The translations under genes and the position numbers were made by a program. From the NCBI GenBank assembly GCA_018105865.1, contig CM030836.1, forward strand, positions 21,376,443-21,440,442: a stretch of 64,000 nucleotides of DNA, written 5' to 3'. Origin of the DNA: Metaphire vulgaris (taxonomy: Eukaryota; Annelida; Clitellata; Crassiclitellata; Megascolecidae). Of the stretch, positions 42,686 through 54,314 are shown piece by piece (the first letter of the stretch is position 1; the number at the start of each line of letters is the position of its first letter). The notes beneath the pieces are model-generated. The model was not told where the DNA came from. It was given only the letters and a program-made list of their open reading frames with translations, and made no database searches.

Positions 42686-42790
42686 AGTAAGTAAAGTAAA
42701 GTAAATTCTCGTGGATTTCTAAAGCGCCTTGGGTGCAGCACAACAGTAGCTGCTTATTCTTAGGCGCTCAGGCTTTCTTGAAATAGCTAT
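42686..42790 (-). repeat. LINE-tail repeat upstream of TMEM30A
   Basis: AAGTAAAGTAAATTCTCGTGGATTTCTAAAGCGCC..GCAGCACAACAGTAGCTGCTTATTCTTAGGCGC matches the tails near 35268-35680. Confidence 0.65.
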
Positions 42791-42871
42791 GGAAAAGGTA
42801 CATGATCAGCCAGGCAATAACCAACATCCAAGTTAACATGGGTCGATAGGCCTTTCGCCTACAACAGGTGC

Positions 42872-42991
42872 TGTAGTGTTGCCCAGAGTGGTTACCTCTT
42901 AATGTGGAACCATAAGATGGCTGGATTATTGATAGTTTAACTACAGCCATTTAGCCCCTCTACCCCCATCTTCCTCACCCGCTGCTACTGT
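42872..42991. repeat. 120-bp direct repeat, copy 1
   Basis: Begins TGTAGTGTTGCCCAGAGTGG and ends CACCCGCTGCTACTGT. Identical base for base to 43672-43791. Confidence 0.95.
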
Positions 42992-43270
42992 ATTTGGTTA
43001 TTATTCTACTATGAGTGTTCAATTTAGGTAGGGTTATGAACTTATGATGTTAATAGTTTAGTTGTGTGTTCCATTGAATTTGATCAATACGCATCTGCTG
43101 AAAACTCCCTGTTTTTTCTGAACTTGTCTGTGTATTTTATAAGCCGCCAGCGAACTACATTTATGCAGCACTAGACTTGATGGACGTTTGTTCGTTTTGT
43201 CTCTTTTCTCGATTTTTTAGATAAATCTTTGTTTTTTGAATCAAAAGTCGAATTCAGAGATTCGAATAAA

Positions 43271-43597
43271 ATGTCGAGAAGAAGGAATTACAGCGACAGC
43301 AGCGACGAGGAAGACGGTTAGTCTGTCAGTTGTCCACTACACAGGACAATGCGGCAGTTCTTCTAGCGCTATACTGTTTATTAAGACCAGATATTTGAAA
43401 TTTAGCAACTGCTGTTGCTTATGATGTAAATAATCGAACGATTAATTTGCTTCAAGTCCTTAAACCATCTTTCTGTTTTATGTTGTGCCATACATGCAAA
43501 TAATTGACACTTATTGGATTTGACAACGATTCAAATCAAGGAACGACCATCGACTGGTGTAAAGAGCATTACTACAATAGCGCTATAGTAGTTCAGC

Positions 43598-43673
<76 letters not shown>

Positions 43674-46600
43674 TAGTGTTGCCCAGAGTGGTTACCTCTT
43701 AATGTGGAACCATAAGATGGCTGGATTATTGATAGTTTAACTACAGCCATTTAGCCCCTCTACCCCCATCTTCCTCACCCGCTGCTACTGTCCAGATTTA
43801 ATTTTTGTACAGAAAACTTTATGCAGGGCATTATTTTTATTTTTATTATTTTTTCATTGCCAACCAACTGCACAACCATTTAGTTTGCCTGTGACGTAGC
43901 ATACCGTTGTTTTAGCGGTTGTATTTATATTATTGGCTGATATTATTGCAGCTGTTTTGGTTATACTTGTAATTTATTTTGGTAGCCTGATTCATTATTA
44001 ACGTCTTTCAGTTTCTTTGGTGCTTCCTTTGAAGTTGCTTGAAATGTTGACTGCTGATAGTTGACACTGAGAATGTTCAAAATTTCTATGTGTTAATTTT
44101 TGTTGATTATGTATAATTTTAAAAATTTCAGGTGGATATGCAAGAAAACGAAGACGTCAAGCAGACACCCTTGACATTGAAGAGCGACTTGAATCGTTGA
44201 TTACCAGAGTGGGAGAGAAAGTTTGTTGAGCTGCTTAATACTACTATTTAATAAAGGAAATATAAAAACTTTTACTTTATGTTTTGTTTATTAGTCAAAA
44301 AGTCAAAGTTCTTCCCGAGCCTCATGGACTCATAGGGCGGTGCTGATCTCCGTTGCTATAGCCCGCAGCCAGGCGTGCAATGCCACGGATATGGGGCTAG
44401 TGCATCGCATGGCGTACCTGTTTGACTTACCACAGGGAGTTTTACCACTGCTCCTCATTTTGCCACCACAAAATATATATTTTGCCACCCAAAATATATA
44501 TTTTGCCACCAATTCATTTCCGAGTCAAATAGTGAAGACATTTTGAAAATCAGTTTACATTTGCCAAAGTTCTGGGCAAATTTACAGTGGTGTGCTTTTT
44601 TATTGCCTCACAGTTTATATACTTATGAGAGGGGGAAAATTTTCTTTAAGCATAGAGGTGTGCAGTGAAGCTGTGGTTAGCACACTAGTCTGCCAATCTG
44701 GAGTTTCATGGTCCAAATCCTGGCAGTGGCAGGAACTGTTCTTGTTTCTGTCCCAAGCGCTCTCAATCAACTCAGCTGTGAATGGGCGTTAACACGTTGG
44801 AAGGAAAGGTGGCGAGGGAAAGGTTGGCAATCCGCCCTCAACCCCTCATTCAGTCGTTGCCATGTAAAACTGAATGCACTAATCCTTGGTTCTCCAAAGG
44901 GCCTATGCTGGCCTATGGCGTATACCTTACCTTCATTAAGATTATTATCATCACTAGCCGTTTGAATTGACAACATATTGCTCAATTCAAGGTCTTTTGG
45001 TGTAATGTCCTTTGTAGAGTACTTCTTCACTTGAAAGTAACCTTGAAGGACTTGCAAGTGTTCTTGAGGCTGATCTTGCAAATTACAAGACTAAGATTTT
45101 GAAGATCCTGTATGAATGGTAAAGTTTTACTCATAACCCTGTTAACTTATATGTCTACACGTGTAAGGTAATATCAGTCATAGATGCTTCAGTCCAGCTA
45201 GGATCAATTTTTCATGAAATTTGATAATTAAACCTGAAGTGCTGTGTGTTGTTTTGAGTTATAATTTTGCTCTTTTTGATGTTTAGTGTTGTGAATATGC
45301 CACAGCGAATGACTGTCTATACGACCTTAGTTGGACTTCTGAATGCAAAGAACTACAACGCAGGAGGAGATGTACGATCTCTTTTGTATGCTTTCTTTAT
45401 TTCAAAGCAGTGTTAAAGCATTTGCGTTCTTTTGCTTGCCCCATAATTGTGCATTCGATTTCTTCTGCTGCATTAACTAAATCTGGATGTCTTTGCATTG
45501 TTCAAAGAAGCCATCTGGAGTCTCTGTATAAAGGGATTAGCACACAGTCAAATCATTCCCTTGAGAGAAAGACAGATATAAGAAGATATTGCTGAGTTCT
45601 GTGCATATTTGTCCCTTTTGATCAGATGATATAATTATCTTTGAAATTTTGCAACTGGATTGGTGACGGTGTATGTTGCCACTTCCATCTGATTTTCTGG
45701 TTTTTTTCAACAGATTTGATAAGTTAAAAGAACAATTATAAGAATAGTATTACTGTTTCATAAATAAGTGTCAAAGTGTTTCTCTGCTGTGTGTAGCTGA
45801 ATTTTACAGAATATGAAATAAGTAAATGTAAAAATATATGGTCAGTGATTTTTGCCACAAATCCTTTTTGTGCCCATTAGTTTTTTAATGCATTTTAAAG
45901 ACCTTTGATATCTGTGCATGTGTTGTGGCTATTTCTTCACTTAGAGAATTGTATAAGGCATGCATGTATAAGCCCTCTAGAACAAGACAGTCATTCTCTT
46001 TCCAAAGATGATAAAATTTTGCCTAAGGTGTAGGACTTTTACAAGAGTTGTCATGCACTGTCCAGTAGAACTCATCATTTTGGCTTTTTTGCTTACTGAA
46101 GTGTTTGCTGTTTTTAGTTTGTGGAGATTTTGGTGAAGCAGTTGAAAGAGGCCTTGAAGACAGGGTCGCATCGGAGTGCCCGTCTTGTGGTAAGCTTCAA
46201 ATAGAGTTTGGACTCGTGTATTGTTATACATATCACCTGTTGTTTGTACGCTGTTTTACAAGCTAAATGTGCCTTCTGATGTCTCATTTAGGATTGCTGT
46301 ACTCTTTACATGGATGTGTATTTTTGAGTGAAATTCAATTGCAGTACATTAGAATTCTGTTGATATCAGTTTACACTGATGATAGAATTGAGTCTGAGCG
46401 TTTGACTGGATATTTATTTCATAATGGAATTGTTTTCATTGTTAATTTCTATTTTGCAGTTGAGGTTCTTGTCTGATTTAATGAACTGTCGAGTGATAAT
46501 GGTGTCCTCTCTTCTCACCCTTTATAACATATTCTTGGATGTTACTTTGGAGGACGGCATTCCACAGGTATGTTTGTCCCTTTGCACTCAGGTCCTTGCA

Positions 46601-49600
46601 GTTAATAGTTAAGAAAGCTTCTTCTTGAATAATTTGCTGATATTTTTTGTCTGTGGCGTTTGATTTTCTTGTCTTTGTTTGCCGTGTGTCGTGTCAGGCA
46701 CGTTCCGATTGGTACGTTTACGCTGTTCTTTCGTGCCTGCCCTGGGTTGGTCTTGAGTTGTTTCAAAAGAGACAACAGGACCTTGAAAGACTTCTTGCTA
46801 TGATTGAAAATTACCTCAAGTAAGTCTTTCGTGGAATCATAGCTCCAGAAGTCATTTATCTTGACCTGCTGTGAAGTGATCAATACAGGTTCATATTGCC
46901 TATTAGAGAACTTTAGTCAGACTTGCCTAAGTGTATCGACTTCTGACTGTGCCTTGGATGTTATGCACTTAGCAGAGGATGTCTCTGAGGAAAGACGGCA
47001 TGGAGTATTCCACAGTTTAGCCTGCTTACTGTCTTGTTCTGCCTAATGTTGCAGAAGAATTTGTGATCCTAACCAGGGCTGTGAAGTTAAAATGAATTTA
47101 ATGTCAACTTTGCTTAATATCTCTTTGAATAGTCCATCCGCACAAAATGGCAGGAGTAGACCAAGAATTTCTGACACATATCAATTCGAGAAAAATTAGA
47201 TATTTCAGACATCACACCCGAAAAACACAGGACTCTATTGAAAACTCAATAATAACGGGTTTAACAGAAGGAACCAGGAAGCAAGAGACAGACCCAGAAC
47301 CAGCTGCATAGAGATAACATTATGACATGGTCTAACATGAAAGGAACTCTACTAATGGAGGCAGCTGAAAAAAGAGAACTGTGGAGAATTATTGTTCAAT
47401 GTTGCAGCCTACTACTACTGTCGAAGCTTCATATATATTTTAGACAGTATCTTTTAATTCATCACAGACCTTGTTCTCTCAAAGGTCATATCGATGACGG
47501 CATCATGACATGACGTGACATAATCCATCCACGACACGACTGGATTAGGCCAGAAGTTTCTCATATATGTTAATGCCTTGGTAGACAGTATCTTTGCAAT
47601 TCATCACAGACCTTGTTCTCTCAAAGAGAATTATATATTACATGAATGGAATTATATTTGGTTATTTAGTGTGGACTGTAACTGATGACCAGCGTGAGGC
47701 TCTGTGCATATTTAGTAATGTACCCAGTTGACCTTTGCAGGTGACCTTTGCCTTTGATTCCTGTAATTAAGTACATTCTGACAGATTGTTGCATTGTGCT
47801 GTACATAAGCAGCATTGGTTGTGCTGATGATCGTCTGTTCTGTAGGAAACGACAGAAGATTCACGTGACTACCCTTCGTGTTTGGTCGGTTGACGAAGGT
47901 CTGCCACAGGAGGAGGTCAGAGCACGACTCTTAATTCCATTTCCCTTCCAATAAATCTATAAATTAGACATTTGCGATTTGTGAAGCAGTTTCTGGTGGA
48001 ACATTTGTAAATCCAAAATCTAAATCAGGATATTTTTGTAAAGTTCATTGAAGACATAGAAGCACTGTTTGACTATGCATACATGCATTTCTGATGACGG
48101 TGATGGTGTTGGTGGTTTTAGACTGTTATATATATTCGTTGTTTATGAGTATTTTATTTTTAGTGTTTGTGTTTGTGTCTGTCCTTTTGTTTCCAGTACC
48201 TTGACTGTCTTTGGCATCAGATCCTGAATCTAAAGAGGAACAACTGGGAGGAGCACGAGCTGATTCGTCCGTACATCGCTTTTGACGGAACTTTATGCGA
48301 CGCTTTGCAGCATACGATCCCCACGATCATGTTGCCGTCGCATAATGACGATTCCGTTTACCCTCTTCCATCCGTCATCTATCACATGTTTGATTATGCT
48401 GATGTTCCTGATGTAAGTTTTCTCGCCGTCATCTGACAAGAAGGCAAAGTTTTGTGGCAATTTGGTGATGATGTCTATTGTGTGTGTTGGAGTCGGAGCA
48501 GGGCTTTAGTTTTACCGTCAGTTGTTGATTCTCAGCCATTTTGCATTTATGGAAATCAAGTTGAATAAGGATGATGCAGATCTTCTTTTTTCCTCTGTGG
48601 TTTTTCCATGTGAAGATATGTAGTTGTGTTTTCAGAGAATGTTTGAGCATTTAGAATCAAAAGTTGGATGTAAAGATGATTAAGGAGTTATCATAGCCCC
48701 TAATATCAGGACCTCCTTTGACTTTCTAATGGCAGAATATCTGCTTGTTTTCCCAGTTGCACTTGTGGTTGTTATAATTGTGGTTTGAGATTTTGATGTG
48801 GTTTCATTTATCTGGGTTTGAGAAATGAGTGTTATGTGATGGCATCTTTCTGTCTCTAGACTTTGCCTCCTTTGCCTGGTCAATATTCATTGGAACGCTT
48901 TATTGTTGAGGAACATTTGGCGTGGACCATCGCCATGAATCACACAGAAAGGAAAGACTGGTAAGAAGCTCTCTCTCCCCAACGAACATTCCATTCACTG
49001 AACACAGCTCATCATAGCCGCATGTTTTCTGTTGAGGTGGTGACGACAACGACAACAATGATTATAATGATGATCATTGTGATTTGATTCCTTCCGTGGA
49101 TATGCTGCTGAGCCAAGTTTTGAGAGTTTATATTTATATATATACAATATATATATATATATACAATATGTATACATATGCACTATGTATATATATATGT
49201 AACCTGGTTTACTTACTTACTGAGGTATCTGGTATTGATTGTGATTTCTCTTTAGTGCTGGAGCATTGTTGGAACCGGGAATCAAATTCAAAGTTCCTTT
49301 GAATTACATGATAGTTGAAGTTAGTGATGATGTCTAAGTTCATCTGTTTTTCCCTATGTGTCAAGATTTTATATGTATCTGTAGTTTGTAAAATAAAAGC
49401 AAACATGACTTGTAATTAAATAATTGCCCGTCATGTTTGTTTTATGCTAAATTATGTGGTTAAGTTTTGTTTCATTTGTTGAGTTGCTGTGTTTTGCCTT
49501 CAGATGCAATTCTTTTTACTTACTTGCTATGTTTTCATGTTGTTTTGTATCTTTCTCTGAAGATGGTGTTTGGACAACTCTTCCGGCTGCCAAGGCCAGA

Positions 49601-52293
49601 GTATCTTGAGCTGTTTTATGGTTCCCTGCTTATTGAGCTTTGCAAACTTCAGCCTGGTTCCATGCCACAAGTTGTATCCTTTTACAGATCTATTCTTAAT
49701 ACTGTTTTGTAAGAACAAGTACTTGATTACATAGGGAAGGTAGATATAAATTTAATATAAATGGTGAGATTCTCCAAAATTCTTGTTTAAAATGTAATTA
49801 CAATTAAAGACAAAGATGAATAAAACTAGAATCTTTTTGTCAAGTTTTCTTTATGAAGAAGCCTGCGTTGAATGCTTTCTGTGTTTGTTTTTTCCTTAAA
49901 CTGTGATTCCTGTTCAGTTGGCTCAAGCAACGGAAATTCTTTATGAGCGTCTGGATTCCATGAACACCTCCTGCATTGACAGGTAGGAGAGTCATTTGAT
50001 ATTGACGGTAGGCGGCCAACACACCACTTGGATTCCTAGGAATAGAAAATAGTACATAGTGGTGATGCTATGGGTCCTCTTAGGTTAAATACAACGACAT
50101 CCACCTGTCCTATGCTGCAACTTACCTTGGTCTAAATGGGAAGAAATCCAACACTGGATTGGGAGATGGGATGCATTGGTGTTGTGGTAGTGATGTTTGC
50201 CGATGGACCACAGGTGTTGCATCCTTTTGTTCTTGCATAGTGGTCCTGCTTGTCTTCCTTTGTGATTTAACCCTTTACCCACCATTAAAATAGTATAGAT
50301 GTTGTCACCATGCCGGCCATTTATTTTTGGAAAAACGTTCTTCAAAACTGAATACCTAAATCTACTATACATCAGGTGATATGAAAGCTAAGAAGATGGG
50401 GCATACACCATTGTTAAGCTTTTTTATTGCGCCTTCTAACTATCCATGCCGTGCCAAAAAATTTGGGGGTATGGTACACTCTACGGCTTGGAATAGCACT
50501 CCCTCCCCAAAATTTGTTTCAAAGCTCACCAGCTAAAATTTTTGAGTGATAACCCTACTTGTGTGAGCAGCAAAGTTTTAGGAGAATGTCAATGGAACAA
50601 AATTAATCAAAAATTTTAAAAATCGGACAGCCTTTGGTAGAGATATATATTATTTCTAACCTGAACACCTCTTTGTTGGAACATAAGTCTTAGTGATGAA
50701 TTTAGAGAAAATTTTGTGGTTTGCAAATTTGTTTAACACAAAAAAATTAAATAAGTGCTGCCATCTAGTGAATAAATGCATACTGTACCTAAAGGTTATT
50801 TGCATTATGACGGTTAAGTTAAGGCGTCATAGACAGTTTACCAGTGGCTTTGAAATCTGTATGACACTTTTAGATGTTATAGCCGTTTAATGAAAGGTTA
50901 ATGCTTGATGCTTTTAGTCGTCATAGAGACGGTAAAGAGGTTAATAGTTTATTTTAAATACTTTAAGTTATTTTTGAAGCTTTGGCAGCCAATTTGTTTG
51001 CTGTCAATAATAGACCATAGCATTTGAAAGAAGGCAGTCCACAGTGCAGACAATCTTCGGAGCAAAGACGATTAAAGACAAGACAATAAAATCAGTTATT
51101 TTATTATTTTATTAGCTAGAAATATTTGCAGGCTTTACTGTGGTCATAATGACCGATTTCTTTTGTAGATTTGTGAATTGGTTTTCCTATCACTTGAGCA
51201 ATTTCCAGTTCAAGTGGAGTTGGGACGACTGGAGTGACTGCTTGAGTGTTGACTGTGAGGCGCCAAAGCCAAAGTTTGTTCGAGAAACTTTGCTCAAAAG
51301 TTTGAGGTTAGTTTTTGACGAATTCTTCTATCAGATAATCAACTTCTGTGTATTTTGTTGTCTGTATTAAAAGTCAGCCAGCAAACTACTTAGATATTTT
51401 CATTTATTGTCAAATAATTCAGAATGATAGCTTTGTGATTTTTTCTTGTGGTTTTTAGTAGGATCCAATTATATTTTGGTTATTTAAACTTAAAATTGTA
51501 ATAAAATGAACCCAAGACTTTCAAAAAATTTTGACTTAGAATCAAAAAAACAAATGTTGAATTAGGTTTTTACTGCAACCGAGCATAGTTTTTGATAAAT
51601 GGACTGGACAGTAATGTAAGAAATAAGAAACTAAAATTTTCAACAATAAACCAGAGGGAGAAGATCTTGAAGACCTAATATCTTTGGACGGTTTGGAAGA
51701 GGATCTGCACATGGCATATGAACCTCAATGAAAAAACTGATGGAAGACATCTAATAATGAAAGGACAGAGAACTTTGGATGTTGAATCAATAGCTGGACA
51801 CAGCTGGAGGACGAAGACCTGACCTGACCTGACTTTACGTTAATTTTTTGATACATATACAGTAATGTAATCCTAAAATTCACAATACATAAATTCTTGG
51901 AAATATCTTTACATATGGAAAGAAATTTGAATAATGAAAGCTTCTTCCTCTCAAAATAACCGAAATAATTCCTTCTAGCTTTGAGAAGCTTCTTCCTCTC
52001 AAAGCTTTACCTTACTACAAATACGAAGAAGAAGGAGCTGGTGAGGGATACTTTCTCCAACATCATTCTGCATTTTAGTTTCTAAACCACAACTTTAAGT
52101 CAGTTTGACTGTGCGATGTGTTTGTGAACGCTGTTTTGTTTGAACGCTTGAGTTCAGTGGAACGTTGTTTTTGGTCTCAGGTGCAATTCCTGGAGCAGCG
52201 ATCGCCCATCGCCTGATGCAAGCGATGAAGAACCGCTGCTCTCCCGATGATGCTCAGACGATCATCAATGAACTGTCAAACTCAACTAACAGT

Positions 52294-52368
<75 letters not shown>

Positions 52369-54270
52369 GACAGGACACTTTGAAGTTTTACTGGGTTGTA
52401 AGTTGCTTTTCTTGTTATTGTGTCAAAATTGAACTCTTCCATTATGCAACTGAACTTTGCCTTGTGGCCATTGAGTTCTATTAATCAACATAACACCCTG
52501 ATTTTCACTTAGAATTCTATTTGCAGGTAGTGGTAGTAGGATGCTTCTTTAGCGCCATTGTAGTAAGTACTGCTTCAGCACCAGTTGATGGTCACTTTGG
52601 TAAGAAATCGTAGTCAAGTCGATGTCTGCGGTGGTTCATGGTTGACCTCCAACTCACGAAGCAGAAGCCCAAATTCGGTGTCCACGTCTTTTGGAGCATA
52701 CATTAATCATGTGTGTTAATTAGGAATTCAGAATTGCTGGAAGCTTTTACTTGAATGATTGCTTGAATGATTGAATGATTGAAAATTGCTTGAATGAGCA
52801 AATGCAGATCCTGTTGCATTTTGTAAACTTCACTGATGGCCCTGTTTTATTGTTTTAAATTGAGACACAGAAGGGTTTTATTGGTCCCAAACTGATGCCC
52901 ACTGCTGCATTATCATCAGTGGGAATTAAAGTTCTTTGATTTGATTGATTTGTTGATTGTTGTTTTAGCTAACAATGCAATCAAGACGGATGTCTTCCTT
53001 CAGACGTTGTTGTTTCTTGGTGCAAAGTCCTTCAGCCATTCATTTTCTGCCATTTCAAAGTAAGCTGTTCTGTCCGTCGTTTCTTAAACATGTTTCTTTC
53101 TAGTCGTTTCTTCCGGTCTGATTCCTGCACAATGCATATGTTGAGTTTTGCTGCTGTTTGATTGCTGAAGTGACTTTGGAATGGATGTTTTTTTTTCTGT
53201 GGCTGTATAGGTTCCACTCTGTCCTGAAGTCATTGAGTGAAGGTCGAGGTCTGTCCAGTGAAGATTCACAGATATGCATCCTTTGCAGTTTGCATGGCAT
53301 TTGGAAGGCACATCAGCAGGTCCACACAAGCAGTCAACTGACTCTTTTGATTAATAGAAAAATGACAATGTAATAGGGTGAATAATACAGCTGGGTATTA
53401 TTTAGTTCTGTAGTAATGTTTTAATTCATATTATGGACTGTTTGTTAATTTTATTCTGATGTTTAGAGAGTTTGTTTGAATGTTGGTTCTGTTTGATTTC
53501 TAGATGATGGTTGTACTGATTGATAAGCTGCTGAAGATTCAGGTCGTGGAATGTTCGGCCGTTGCCAAGTGGATCTTTCTCCCTGAAATGTCAGAGGAGT
53601 TGACCAGGTAAGGTTCTAACGAGGACGTTGACAGGCAAGGCTATGTCAGTCTCTCTGCCAGGCCAGGCCAGGCTTAATTCATAATGATTAAGATTATTGT
53701 CTCAGTTGAGCAGTGGTCCTCTGCACAATGCAATCAAAATTGGTGTTGTGATGAATCTAACTAATGCAGGTGAGCTCTCCAAGTCCTTTGAATTTTATTT
53801 TTCAGGTGAGTCTGCTGTTAATGCAGGTAGGATACCACATGGGATTGTGGTCTGTATTGAAATACACAGTGTGTTTTGTGACATGACTTGGCACCTTTAC
53901 AGATGGTTGGAGTAAGTAAGTAGGTAATATCTCGTGGATTTATATAGCGCTTCAAAAGTGGTACCTTAGTAGCTGGTTTTTCTTATGTGCTTAGTCTTTC
54001 TTGAAATAAGCAGAGTGTATTGGATAGCAGGGCAATGGATGGCATCTAATCTAATCCTAGGCTTCTATAGCGCCACTTCATAATGCACAGAAGCATCGGT
54101 CAGTAGCGCACCAAGTCAAAATCAGTCAAAAGATCCCGGTCAAATCCAGGATATTTGGCCAGACAATCAGGTGGCAGTCTATGGTCAATAAGCAATATGT
54201 CCATAAGATGGCAGGTATTTTTTGTCATAATTATTTTAGCTTGTGTATATGATAGTTTATCTTGTTTGAT

Positions 54271-54314
<44 letters not shown>

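Larger units (their letters stand above)
42505..43270. promoter_or_regulatory. Shared upstream region of TMEM30A and NCBP1
   Basis: The start codons at 42504 (-) and 43271 (+) are 766 bp apart in divergent orientation, so a bidirectional promoter is likely. The interval also holds a LINE tail (42686-42790) and the first copy of a 120-bp duplication (42872-42991). No TATA box is obvious. Promoter function is inferred from layout only. Confidence 0.5.

Noticed and set aside
44330..44546. Small frames in NCBP1 intron 2 with repeated TATATTTTGCCACC
   Set aside because: Short intronic repeat without coding features; acceptor and donor phases skip it.
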